Below, in pieces: positions 10,187 through 22,700 of a DNA stretch of 64,000 nt (the stretch's first letter is position 1; each line of letters begins with the position of its first letter). The translations under genes and the position numbers were made by a program. Where the stretch lies: the NCBI RefSeq assembly GCF_020509005.1, contig NC_063015.1, positions 4,836,001 through 4,900,000 on the forward strand, in the 5' to 3' direction. Below the pieces are notes generated by a model. The model did not search any database, was not told the origin of the DNA, and saw only the letters and a program-made list of their open reading frames with translations. Origin of the DNA: Fulvia fulva (lineage: Eukaryota > Ascomycota > Dothideomycetes > Mycosphaerellales > Mycosphaerellaceae).

Positions 10187-12687
10187 GAGGAGGGAGTGAC
10201 CTATTAGATTGATCAAATCCTTTAGACTACGTTTCTAAACGTTAATACCCGGGACTAGTTTCGGTATAGTTGCTAGTTTAAGACTACCTTATTTAGGAGA
10301 GTAGCAAATACCCCTAATCTATAGTCGAAGCTTACTACCGTCCGTAAGTTAGCTAGCTAAGAAGGGACTTAAGTCCGTACGAGTTATGTCGCTACCTATA
10401 AAGACGTAGAAGAAGAGGCTAACGAAGAAGTCTTTTAGGATAATTATTAAGCTCGCTTTATAGGTATGTTCTTGACTATATTATATAGTAAGAATACTAT
10501 CCCTACCGTCGAGTTATACGAGAACATTAAAAAGATCGGTCTCTCTAGTATACTAGACAATTTTGTAATAGTACCTAGCCCTTAGGTAGTTACCGAGCTT
10601 AGAGCTAGTAAAGGTTAGACTCGAGCCTTACTTAACGAGGGATCTAAAGTCAATATTATTAGCCCGAGGATAGTAAATCAGTTTGGCTTACCTATCGTAC
10701 CTAGCGCCTACCTATCCTTTCGAGGAGCGGGTAGAAGAGCGAAGTTTAAGGGGGTAATTTCAAAGCTTAATACTTAGGTGTTTAGTATATACTACTAGAT
10801 CGATATGTTTGTCTCCGCTAATCTAGATTCGCCAACGATCCTTAGTCGCCCTTAGTATAGGAAGGTACGACTAATAGGCCGTAACTATAACGGTAGATTA
10901 TAGGAGGGAACAATCGCTAGTAGGAAAGGTAAAAGTATAATGTTCACAGCTATTATAGGTACTAACAAGTACAAAACTCTTTAAGAACTTCTATAGTCCT
11001 CGAAAAAAGCGAACGCGGGTTGATTCACGGTAGTTAACCGGCTATAAGCATCAGAAGTCCGGTTTTAAAACAAGTCCGCTTTTCGAGTCTAGTCGGGGAG
11101 ACCTTAGTAAATATATTAGGGGCGGAGTGTTCTAACAATACAGCGTATTAATATCGATAAGAAGGTATAACGAAGCTAAACCTAAAGCCTATAGACACGA
11201 CTATCTTCGACTACTTTAAGAACTACCGCGGCCCCGTATTATAATAAAAAGAAAATGTCCTTAACCTTAGCCCGTATTCGAAGAAATTGCTAGAACTACT
11301 CGGGAACCGCTAATACTTAAGCGCTAAGGTGACTACTAACGCTCTAGGAGAGTAGGTTATTATAAATATGTACTCCGTATAGGGCGACTAGTGTACGGAG
11401 ATACTGAAATAGGGCTAGATCAATAGGTAGGCTTAGAAACGAGACGTAGGGTTATATAGACCCGGTATTAGGATGCCGTATATATTTACTATATATAAGC
11501 GAAAAGCTAATAAGAAAAGACCTATTAATACGAGCGTTTACGAGAGGCCTTAATCGAAAGTAGATATTATATAGACTAGAAGCGGAGGGCCCTTTACTAG
11601 GAATCTCTAATACTAGTAGGGCAAAGCCCGTTCGATAGGAGGTATCTTATTAAAAAGTTCTCTAGTATAGAGCGCGGCTCGAGGATTATACCTAAAAGGC
11701 TTGCTAGTATTAAGGTTAGTATCGCTCTCTTAGCTAAGGAAAGACAGATATTTAATAAAATGCTCTTTAACCGAGAAGGTGTCCTAGCGTAGGATTCTAG
11801 CTATATACGGTAGATTAGACATAATATTATGCCTCCTTAGAAGATTATAACGATTACGTATAAACCGTAGTAGGCGCGGAACATTCGGTTATACCTAAGC
11901 TTACGAGCGATTATAGAATAGATAATCCGCGCTCGAATTAAGAACAGAATTCTTAAGTATAGTTAAGGTGCTTATACAAATACTTAGTTCTTAGTAGCGA
12001 AGAAGGTCGAGCTAAATAGCGAAGCTATACTATATAGGTTGATCAACTCCGCTATACTCTTAAACGAGGTAACGATAAGGGATATAAACATTCCCCTAGA
12101 TACGGACGGGTTCTCGGAGAACTTTACTAGGTATAGAGTAGCCTCTTTAGTAGACTTGTTTTCGGGGTACGACTAGATCACGCTTAACGAAAGTAGCCGA
12201 GATTTAACGGCCTTTATAACGCCTCTTAGGCTTATACGGTATATAAGGTTACTATAGGGTACGACGAACTTAGTTACTCAGTTCGTATAGGTAGTAACTA
12301 AGGTGTTAATAGACTACATTTCTTACCGAGCAAAATTATTTCATAACGATATCGGCGTAAAAGGTCCTACTAAGGACTATAGTAACGCTAAGGTAGAGCC
12401 TAGCTATTAACGATAGGTCGTAGAATATATTATGTCCCTTAATCTTGTTCTTACGGACCTAGAGAGGGCCGGAGCGGTAGTCGTAGGGGAGAAGTCGTAG
12501 TGGCTTTATAAGACCCTAAAGATCGTAGGCTATATTACTAGCCCGAGCGGCCGCTATCTAGATCCGAAGGTAGTAGCTAAGATCTTAAACTAGCTAACCC
12601 TAAAGTACGTAAAGGACGTTAGAGTTTATATTAGGATCTATATTTACTTCCGGATTGAGATCCCCTAGTTCGTAATCGTCGCTCGGC
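10187..12687 (+). pseudogene. Gypsy-3 gag/protease/reverse transcriptase remnant, RIPed
   Basis: No open frame survives, but plus-strand reading shows a Ty3/gypsy polyprotein. An aspartic-protease-like stretch (LNEGSKVNIISP, NQFGLPIV) is at about 10620-10710. A reverse transcriptase is at about 11950-12400, with ATLLNEVTIRDINIP, then VASLVDLFSGYDQITL and a GVKGPT block after the catalytic box. The last pattern is that of a fungal gypsy lineage whose RT box normally reads FLDD followed by GVKGP. Here the box reads FHND at about 12334-12345 and is dead. After GYITSPSGRY and a YFRI block the frame is cut at 12687 by LINE-B. Its own LTR pair was not found. Confidence 0.7.
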
Positions 12688-15673
12688 TAATATATAGATA
12701 GATAGATTTGTTATTCCCCTGTTCTAGGACCCTATTCGGCCTATATAGGTATATATCTATTATTATATACAAAGAGAAACCCGAATAGGTAAAAACCCTT
12801 CCCGCCCCCGACTACTCTTTATCTAGATTAGCTTTCCCTCTAAACGTACGTAGTCTATGTCACTACCCCGTTAGCCCCCGCTCCTAGCCGGTCTCGTCGC
12901 GCTACGCTATATCCTCTCTTCCTATACTACTCCTACTAGGCGGTACTGTTCTAGCTAGCCCTTCTCTAGTATCTAGTTCGTAATACGCCGTAGGTCCTTA
13001 ACGTTATTAAGAAGTGCCCTAATCGTCCGGTTCCTCGCCTTTACTATCTACTCCCCCCTTCCTAGCGACCACCTTAGATAGACGAGGAGTACGTACCGTA
13101 CGTTCTAGGAGTAATAGCCGTAGGGGCAGCTAGTATTTGTGTATCCTAGAACCTTCCTCTATAATAGGTACCCCTAGAGGCCGATATGTTCGCTTCGTAG
13201 TTAGGTTACTATACTACTCTATACCCTCGTAAGGCGGTAGTAGATAAGCTTTAGGGGGTGCTTAACCGCGGATTTCGTAGCTAACTATTCCTTAGGTTGT
13301 CCCGCTAGCTAAGGGCGTCTACTATACCCTACATCCTAGTTGTTCCACCTCTCTTTCTATAGTTGCTCTATAAACGATTTCTTACCTTCCTATCGTATTA
13401 CTAGCTATTCGTCTCTTACCCGGTAGTTCGGCTCGTTTCCGGGTCGGATGCCTTTATATGCTAGTACTGATTCGCGGGCCCTTACGACTATACTAGCGAT
13501 GACCTTCTATACTAGGTACTATACCGACTTGCCTAAGTAGGAGGTCCGTAGTCCCTAGATATATAGGTCGATCGGCGGTATAGCGGTCTCGTACTTAAGT
13601 ATCCTTATTAGTATCGACTTATATACCCCGGTGACCTTCCTTAGGCATTAGTTTTAGATCTTCGCTAGCGGCGCGACGAGTCCCTTTAATAGGTAGGCCC
13701 TCTCGCCTAAGGACTATACTTGGCTACTATAGGTAAGGACTAGCCGTATAATAGCCGTATATAGAAGTCGTAACTACCGGAAGTCCGCCCCCTATATAGA
13801 CGTAGTGAGCCTCTAGTATAATGCTATATTCTGTTTAGCTTTCCGTAATATTACCTATACGTACTTCCTCTACCGTAGCGCCGGGTCTACCTATAGTCCG
13901 AGGATCCTAAGCTAATTTGCTAGGTTAGTCGTATAGCCCTATATCTAGATAGAAGCTTATATATTATAGAACCGTAGCCGGCGCGTAAAGTGTATTAGAT
14001 TGTACTTTTCTAGGGTAAACCGAGCCCCGTACCTCCTAGCCTAGTCCTCGTAGATCTTGTGCTTCTCTTCTAGTAGCCTATAGTTCTCCTTAGTTAAGAA
14101 AGACTACACTAGGATGTTTATGCCGTCTACGAAGCCGCTCGTAGCGGTGTTCTAGGATTCTAGGGCTAGGAGTAGCGTCGCTATAAAGAAGAGGAACAGA
14201 ATAGATACTAGCGTTAAGCCCTACGGGATTCTAGTATAGACTGCTTAAAATAGGCTTTTATACTAACCGACTAGGATCGACGTACTACGGTTTTAGAGGT
14301 AGGACCGTACGAAGTTAATAAGCTACTTAGGGAGTCCTTTCGACCTTAGGATATAGAGTAGCCGCGGGTATAATACGTAGTCGAAGGCTCCCAATATATC
14401 TAGACTAAGTAAGGATGCTACCTTGTCCCTATTCTTATACTAGATAGCCTTTACCTAAGAGGTGATAAGTTCTATCGCGGATAGCGTCGATCGCTATAGG
14501 CGCGTACCTATCTAGGTGTCCGGGAGTAGGGAGTATTCCTCTACCGCCTCGGAGAGTCTCGTTATAACTAGCTTCTTAAGCGCCTTCCTAAGAGTATTAA
14601 GGAGCGTAATTAGGCGGTACGACTTCACCTACGTATAGTCTTCCTTCTACGGCTTGCGTAGGACCACTGTTGTCGATTGTTTAAAAGCTATCGGGTGGTA
14701 CCCGGTCTGTAGGTAGGCGTTAAAGATCGCTGTAACTGCTAGGGCTAGTTGATCTCTACACTTCTTTAGTAGCTCGTTTGGGATCCTATCCGGCCCCGGG
14801 GCTTTCTTCGCCGGTAACTTCCTAAGTATAGCGGCAACTTCTCCCTCGGACACCTCCTATTAGACCGCGATACTAGGGGCTAGGGGAGTAGAGCTATTTA
14901 TATCGCTTAGATTAGCTTCGACTAGGGGCGGGAAGAACTTGCTAGCTAGTAGACGCGCCTTAGCCTTAGGGTCGCTAACCGGGCTACTAGGCGATTATAG
15001 CGCTAGGATAGAGAAGGAGGGGCCCTATATAGGGTCCTATTAGGCCTATTTCGCTAGCTTCTATATCCTCGCTAGCTTACCGGCGATTTCTTCTACTATA
15101 GCTCTCTAGCCGACTACTTTCTCCCTCCGTATTATAGCTTTCTTCTATTAGTATACCTCCCTATATACGTTCTAGGCCTCCTCGCTATAGCTACTCGTCT
15201 ATACCCGGCGGGCTCTCCTTACTTCTCTTACTACTATAGTGTACTTTAGCGTCTAGTATAGTTTAGACTATATCGTTAGTTAGGTAAGCGGAACGTGAAG
15301 TAAGGTCGCTTTTCTTATTTCGTCTATTAACCCTTAGACTACCTCGTCTATCTCGTCTTTACTATTATATTACTACTACGCGATCTAGACTAGCCTCTCG
15401 GACTCGTCGAAGTACGCCTAGATATTAGCCTAGTAGGCCTTTCCCTAGTTTAGCTTAGGGGTTGTTCGATCCTATAGTAGGTTACTATATAGTAGTAGCT
15501 ATCTAAGATCTAGGAGAGGTCGATCGTGCCTTAGAGTCCCCCTCTCTTCTAGGTACCTAGGTCCTTCGGGGTATTAAGGGCAATTACGTTACTAGCTATT
15601 AAGTCGAGTACTTCGTCGGCTATAGGGTACGGCTATATTAGGCTTTCCTAGGAAGGGTAGTGTATATTAAAGT
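12688..15673 (-). mobile_element. LINE-B copy 2, 5'-truncated, RIPed
   Basis: Minus-strand copy closely similar to 30936-33990. The 3' end with GATAGATAGA tail is at 12688-12706. The 5' end is truncated inside the endonuclease region at about 15673. A short possible target duplication, CTCGGC, is at 12682-12687 and 15674-15679. A fragment of the RT open frame survives at 14647-14853 (MSEGEVAAILRKLPAKKAPG, then PDRIPNELLKKC), the motif just upstream of the RT fingers. The copy is more heavily RIPed than LINE-B copy 1. Confidence 0.85.
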
Positions 15674-15679
15674 CTCGGC

Positions 15680-15935
15680 CGTAAAGTATATATAGTGATC
15701 CTAAAAGATAGTAAATCTAAAAATTTTAGATTCCCGTATTTTCGCCTTATAGAGAGATTCTTTATAAATCCTACCTTCCTACTAAGGTCGCCTCCTAACT
15801 ATATATATCTTAGTAGTACCCCTATATACCCCCGCTACGTAATTAACCGTTAAAGGTTAACGAGATTCGACGCGCAAATTTCAGGGTCTAAAGGGGCCCT
15901 TAGCTCGTTAATACTAGGCTAGGGTAATAACCCCG
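15680..15935. other. Unassigned RIPed sequence right of LINE-B copy 2
   Basis: About 250 bases, TA-rich, without a recognisable motif. By position it should be the resumption of Gypsy-3 after the LINE-B insertion, followed by the unknown 5' edge of LINE-A'. I cannot place the border. Confidence 0.4.
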
Positions 15936-16222
15936 GCGAGGTACCCTATACTAACGCTCGGTAATTCCTAGTATAGAGGAGTTAAGGCCGTAAAGAGGAA
16001 CAGGATAGACGAAGCGATACAAAATATATAGTAGAGTACTTATCCGCTACCGGGACGCCTAAGGGGGCTATAGAGGGCGGTAAATGAAGCTAGATAGATA
16101 CGAATCTTCGGGTACCCCCAATAACTAAACGCTAACTAACCTAATAGGATAGCGCGATAAACAAAGGAGCTATATAGCTAACGAGCACCCTAATAGACCT
16201 TATCCTAGCTAGTCCGTAATAC

Positions 16223-18467
16223 TAATATAAGCTAACCTTACTATTATATAGTATAACGTTAATAAAAGTAAGGACAAGGTTTAGCTCTACTTCCTCTAGG
16301 AACTCGACGACTAAAGGTATTATATCGTAGCGATATAAGAGCTATAGATAAACCTATATACTCGAAGACCTACTACCTATACCGACCTACGGTACTATAT
16401 AGCTATCGAGGGAGGTATAGGCTATACCCTAAGGATATATATATACGTTAGCAAAGCATTACGTACGGACGCCTAGAAGGTAATCTCGTACCCGGAAGGG
16501 AGTTAAGGAGACATTACGACTATCTAAATTACTACGAGTTAAGGACCTATCTAGATATATAACGTCTAAAACCCTCCTCCTTAGGGAAGAACGAGTAGAG
16601 ACCTCGGTACGCTAGTACGACTTGACTAGGTACTCGACTAAGGGGACATAAACTATATCCTCCTAGGCGACTTCAACCTCTACTACCTAACGTAGGGTCT
16701 AGAATTTACCCCCCCCCTTACGTATATCTAGGTAGTAAGCTCCTAGAGATTACGGAAAGTAGGGATATAGAGCTTATAACCCTAAAGGGTATAGAGACGT
16801 AGAAGGTAAGAATAAGCGCGAGTACTATCGACCTATACTTCCTATCGAGGGACGTAGTAATAAGGCTAGTAGAGTATAGACCGAACCTTACCCTAGAGGT
16901 AGGGTTAGACTACATCCCTATCTAGATAACAATAGCGACGGAGATAGAAGAGGAGCTTCGGGGTAAAAAGCGCCTTAACTAGAAAAAAGCTCCCTAGGAG
17001 GAGATCCGGAATCTACTTAAACAGTACTTAAATAATACTAGCCTCGGGGAGACGGAAGCCGAGCTTAATAGTACGGTAGAATAGATAATAACGACGATAT
17101 AGTAGGCGGCCGAGGAATATATACTAGAACTAAGGCCCTCGAAGCACTAGAAGCCCTTCTAGACCCTAGAGTACTTAGCTAAAGTTAAGGACGTAAGGAG
17201 GGTAAGGCGAAAATAGATAAAGGAGTAAAGCTAAGAAGCGTAGGCCGAGTACTAGGAAGCAAGTTAGGCAAAGAAGGCCTAAATATAAAGAGACAAGTAA
17301 TAAGACTAGAAGGTAATAGTAGGTCTCGTAATAGAGAACCTAGAGTAGATATAGCGGCTTATAAAGTAGGTAAGGGCCGGAGACGGGGATAGGACACTAT
17401 ACTTCCCCCTTATCTAGGATACGATAGGTATAATATAGATAACGCCGGAAGGGAAGGCGAAGGCGTTCGCCGACTACTTCTTTACGATATAGTTAACGGC
17501 CGACCTAACGGACATAGAGGGAAAGACCTACCCGGAGCTACTCGATATATACTAGATAGTAGGCAAGGAGGAGATAAAGGAAATTATAGGAAAGCTAAAG
17601 GGCCGTAAGGTCCCGGGACCCGACGGTATCCTAAACCTCCTCCTTAGAGAATATAAAGAAGAGGTCGCCCTATACCTCGCCGAACTATTTACGGCTTGCC
17701 TACGTAAGGGGTACTACCTACGGCTATTTAGGCGGTCCCTTATAGTCGTCCTAAAGAAGCTATAGAAGGAAGACTATATAAAGCTAAAGTCCTATAGGCC
17801 GATCGTACTCCTAAACACAATCGGAAAGATACTAGAGAAGGTAGTAGTAAGAAGAATTATATAGCTCGTCGAGGATAACAACCTACTCCTAGAGATATAG
17901 ATAGGTAGTAGGAGTAAACAATCTACCCTAACGGCTATAGAGCTTATTACCGAACAGGTTTATACTCTCTAGTACTATAGATAGAATAGGGTTACATCAC
18001 TATTATCTCTCGATATCTTAGGGGCGTTTAATAACGTCTCCTACGAGCGACTCGTCTATATCCTACGGTAAAAAGGAATCCCGCGGTAGGTAATAAGTTT
18101 CGTAAACTCCTTCCTTAAGGAGAGAATAACGTAGATTGTCCTTAGAAAGCGAAAGGAGAGTAACCTTATATATATATAGAATACGGGATCCCCTAGGGCT
18201 TAATACTATCCCTAATCCTCTTCTTAATCTTTATAGCGGACCTAATCCTACTACTTATCTTACTATAGATGTCGGCCTCGGGGTTTATCGACGATACGAA
18301 TATCCTAGCCTAGTTAACGACGACCGAATAAAACTACCGGCTACTTATAGAAAGACACGAGGTATAGGAGGAATAGGCACGTCGATACGGCGCCCGTTTC
18401 GCCCCGGAAAAGTACTAGCTTATCTACTTTAGTAAGGCAAGAACCTACTATAATATATAAGTAACGG
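16223..18467 (+). pseudogene. LINE-A' ORF2, N-terminal two thirds, RIPed
   Basis: Endonuclease plus most of the reverse transcriptase of LINE-A'. The catalytic RT box reads FIDD (about 18285), so the active-site Asp codons escaped RIP. The endonuclease GDFN block is present. A run of eight C residues at about 16710 probably marks a local indel. The frame resumes at 23411 beyond LINE-C with the thumb region and at 47311 beyond Gypsy-1 with the C-terminus. No product is possible. Confidence 0.75.
18454..18467 (+). repeat. Target-site duplication of LINE-C, left
   Basis: Fourteen bases, tatataagtaacgg, repeated exactly at 23397-23410. Across the insertion the LINE-A' frame can be joined and then matches LINE-A at 51980-52040. 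Confidence 0.9.
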
Positions 18468-18506
18468 GATTTCTACCGTACTTATTAACGTTGTCTATAG
18501 GGAAAA

Positions 18507-19799
18507 ATGGCGACGACGACGGCAGTAGACGACCGAGAGCAAGGGGGAGACGAGTGGAGGACGCTCTGCAAGAAGGCGGAAGAGATGGTAGCGGCAGAAG
18601 AAGGGAGGTTTCCGGAGAGAGCACTGAAAGGAGTAATGAGCGAACTGCTCGGGGGACTGAAGGCGCTCAAACGACAAACAAGCACTACGATCAACATGGC
18701 AATCGAGGCAGCAACACGAAACGCAAGAAACAACCCTCAAAGAGACCCGAGACAGACCTAGGGCCTAACGACCTGGGCAACAATCGCGAGCCAACCCACC
18801 CCCCCTCAAAGCACAGTACTACGAGTCCATATTACGGACCAGAAAGAGAAGGAAGAGATAGGAAAGATGACCGGGAGGGAGATAGTCGAGAAGATCGGAG
18901 TAAAGGGAATAGTAGGGGTAAGGGCAGACAACAAAGGGGTCAAGCTGTTTACAGCACACGTATAGGACAAGAAGGCCCTCGAAATAAACAAGGAGTGGAC
19001 ACTGAAGATCGGGAGCACAGCGAAAGTCTCCCATCAACAGTACATGGTAATTGCGTATGGGGTCCCACGAACCTTTGACACACAAAGGGATACACCAAAC
19101 CTCTAGAGGCAAAACCAGGTAACAGCACTAGGACTACAGATCACAAAGACAGCGTGGGTCAAGAAGAAGATAGAGGAGGGCAAGAGGGCCTCCTCGCTGA
19201 TCTTATGGGTTGCAACACCAGAGCAAGCGAACAAGGTCTTAGACCAAGGGTTGTACTAGGACTTTGAGAGGCTGGATGTAGAAATCCATCAGAGCAACCA
19301 CAGAATCCTTCAATGTTTCAACTGTCAACAGTACGGACATATTGCCCCAAAGTGTAGCAAAGCCACACCAGTCTGCTCACACTGTGCTGGTGATCACGCG
19401 ACCCAAGAGTGCCAAAAACGGAAGGAGGACACAAGATGCGCAGCATGTAGGAGAAAACACCCGGCATGGTCAAACCAATGCCCAGTTAGACTATCAGCCC
19501 AGTGGAGAGCGCGGGAAGCAAGGGTAACAACACCAACCAGGTTCCTAGTAGGTAAACAGAAACAACCAGAGAGAACCACCCACCCGAATAAGAGACCCCG
19601 GCCACAAGAGGAGCCACAAATAGTGCTAGCAATAGGGAGACCAACGTTCTTGTACAAGGCAGCGCAGAGCAATGGACAAATGAGAATCAACCAAATGATA
19701 GGGAGCCAACCCCAAAGGGAAGAACAGGAGGAGGGACGGGAAAACCAACAGCAAGACTAACAGCAAGACCAAACGGACCCAGACACAAACATGTCCTGA
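18507..19799 (+). pseudogene. LINE-C ORF1, zinc-knuckle RNA-binding protein, five nonsense codons
   Basis: 430 codons from ATG 18507 to TGA 19797-19799, all in one frame. The N-terminal ~85 residues are helical and charged. The middle contains AYGVPRTFDT (about 19045-19075). The C-terminal half carries a CCHC knuckle CFNCQQYGHIAPKC followed by two further Cys/His clusters (CSHCAGDHATQEC and CAACRRKHPAWSNQC). This triple arrangement is typical of fungal LINE gag-like proteins, which package the RNA. In-frame stops lie at 18759, 18963, 19104, 19257 (all TAG) and 19758 (TAA). Each is explained by CAG, CAA or TGG changed at a CA or TG step. The stop overlaps the ORF2 start as TGATG. Confidence 0.88.
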
Positions 19800-22700
19800 T
19801 GCCTCACACTAACAGACTATCAATCATTCAGTATAATGTGAACAGAAGCAAAGACAAGGTCCAAAGGAGCTTTCTACAAGCCTTAGACCCGGAGGAACAC
19901 CACATTATAGCAATACAGGAACTATAGATCAACCCACACTCTAGGATTCCATCAACTGTGCGAGACCCGAGATACCACGTAGTAATAAACAGAACCGAGG
20001 GAGTCCCACGAACTTGTATCTATGTCAGTAAGAAGGTACTAGCAGAGGACTGGCAGGCCTGGCCGAGAACCGACAGGGATATCACCACAGTGCAGCTCAA
20101 AACAACTCAAGGCCAAGTCCTGATCCATAGCGTATACAACCCACCTCCAGAGTCCAGAAGCAGCACACAACTACACACGCTAGGAAGGCTCCCGGAAGCA
20201 ATGGACCAACAAAACCATAACATCGTGATAGGAGATTTCAACCTCCACCACCTAAAGTGGGGATCGGACTTCACCCTAGCACACCACTTCTTAGTAGGGA
20301 GGCTCATTGGTCAGATGGAAACAGCCCAAATGGACTTGATCACGCCAAAGGGAACAGAAACTTGGGCTAGAAACAACAGTTCTAGCACGCTAGACCTATG
20401 CTTCATGTCCTACGCCTTAACACGACGGGTAGAAAGCTACATAGTTAATGACCAACTAGAGTCCTCATCAGACCACTATCCAATCCAAACCGACATCCAA
20501 CTCACAGTTGAGGAGGAGAGGGAACCTGAGAGGAGGCTCTGCTAGAAGCAGGCCGAGTGGACACTAGTACAGCAGCGGCTAGAAGGCGAACTAGAACAGG
20601 TGAACATTGACAACATACACATAACGGAGGGGATTGACTAAGCAGTGGAGCAGCTGATAGAAGCTATACAAAGGGCAGCCCAGGCCCATATACCTGAGAA
20701 GAGATGGTCGCTATACCAGAAGCCATACTGGACACCAGAGTGCATAGCCAAAGTCAAGGAGGCAAGGAGAGCAAGAAGGAGATGGGAGCAACGACGCACC
20801 CAAGCAAACTGGGAAGCCTATAACAACGCGTGCAAAGCAAAGAAGGCGCAGATCAGAAGAGACAAGACGTAGGAGTGGAGGTCAACTGTAGGGATGATCA
20901 CAGAACACCCGGAACAAATCTGGAGACTAGCAGAATGGGCTAGGAAACTAGACGAGGAACGAAACTCCCCGCCCCAGTTTCCCTCAATACAGGACCAAGA
21001 CGGGGAAACGCAAACCACTCCGATAGGGAAAGCGAAAGCATTCGCAGACCACTTCTTCGGGACTTAGGTAGAGGCAGACCTAAGCAACATCCCAGGAACA
21101 CACATTCCTCCGCTAAGGGAGGCTAACTAGCAAGTGTCTGCTATAGAGATCGGAAACATTATCAAGAAACTAAAGGGCAACAAAGCCCTAGGCCCAGACA
21201 AGATCCCTAACTGTTACCTAAAAGCTAGCAGCAGCCTTATTACTCCAGTGCTTGCGCCAATCTTTACCCAGTGCATGAAGTAGGGGTATTGCCCAAAGGC
21301 CTTTAGGCAATCACTGACTTGCGTCCTAAGGAAACCCCAAAAGGAAGACTATACCAAGTTGAAGTCATACAGACCAATTGCGTTGCTGAACACACTAGGG
21401 AAGCTCCTAGAGAAGGTCGTGGCTATAAGGCTCACCGGAATAGTAGAAGAACACAACCTCCTCCCGGCAACGCAAATGGGGGGGAGACAAAAGAGATCTA
21501 CCCTCACAGCAGTCGAACTGATCACAGAGCAAATCAGACACATCTAGCACTATAGCAACAACAAGGTAGCCTCACTGCTTTCACTAGACATATCAGGGGC
21601 TTTCGACAATGTGTCCCACGCAAGGCTCCTACACATCCTCAGAATGAAAAGCATCCCAGCCTGGATAGTACACTTTGTGTAGTCATTCCTTAAGGACAGA
21701 ACAACCCAGATCCTCCTAGGGTCCTTCAAAGCCCCGCAGACCCCAATTGCGAACACGGGCATCCCACAGGGCTCTACACTCTCCCCAATTCTGTTCCTCC
21801 TCTTTATGGCCGACCTGACCCCACTCCTAGAAACAGCAAACACCTCAGCATCGGGGTTCGTGGATGACACAAATATCCTAGCGTGGTCGGGGTCTATAGA
21901 GGAAAACTGCGCACTCCTAGAGGAGAGACATAGACAATGCGAAAAGTGGGCAAGAGAGCATAGGGCAAAATTCGCACCGGACAAGTACCAACTTATCCAT
22001 TTTAGCAAGGCAAAGACAAAACACAACTTGGCAGCACTAGTAAAAATCCAGGGGTTCGAGACCTATCCTACAAGGGAACTCAGAGTCCTTAGGATATGGC
22101 TAGACCCGAAACTCAGCTAGGGACCACAAGTGAAGAAGGCGCAAGCGAGAGCGGACACTAACAGACAATCAATCGAGAGACTCACTGCGTCAACCTGGGG
22201 GGCGACCTTCACAAAGGCCTAGACCATGTACAAGGCCATTGTCAAGCCCGCAATGCTATATAGAGCAGCAATTTGGGCAGCGGAAAAACACATCCCGAAG
22301 AGAATTGAGGACCCCCTTAACAGAGCGCAGGCAGCCTGCCTAAAGAGAGTACTAGGGGCATACAAGTCAACCCCTCACAGGACAATGGAAATGGAATCAG
22401 GTACAGCCCCTATCAGGGAGTACCTCCAGGGCATGAGGTGTCAATACGCAGAGAAGACATCAGCATACCCAGCCTAGGGAACCATCCAAGCAGCTACTCA
22501 AAGGATAAGAACCCAGTGGGAGAGGAGGAGAAGACCCAACCGGCCACACATGATCCTACAGAAGGAAGCAGACCTAAAAACATCACAGGAAATCCCAGCA
22601 GCCCTTGAACAGAGAGAAGCTCTGAGGGAGCAAGCTAACACAGGGGACAAAGGGAAAAAGAAGCAAAGCCAAGCAGAAAGGATCGCAGGTCACCTATAGG

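Larger units (their letters stand above)
15936..18467 (+). mobile_element. LINE-A' segment 1 (5' part to RT), RIPed
   Basis: First of three pieces of a divergent LINE-A relative; the others are 23411-24460 and 47311-47570. The 5' limit is approximate. Protein-level reading on the plus strand shows the APE endonuclease from about 16240 (YNVNKSKDKV, then LLGDFNLYYL at about 16655) and RT blocks (GRKVPGPDGI at about 17605; DILGAFNNVSY at about 18010; GFIDDTNILA at about 18285). It is interrupted at 18467 by LINE-C. All conserved Gln/Trp codons are TAG. Confidence 0.75.

Noticed and set aside
10074..12687. Treating the partial LTR and Gypsy-3 as the 5' end of a second Gypsy-1 copy
   Set aside because: The sequence after the LTR (GAGGAGGGAGTGACC) differs from that after the Gypsy-1 LTR, and the RT belongs to a different lineage (FLDD...GVKGP type).
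18136..18432. Open frame of 98 codons in LINE-A'
   Set aside because: It is a shifted-frame shadow of the RT region; the GFIDDTNILA block is read in a different frame.
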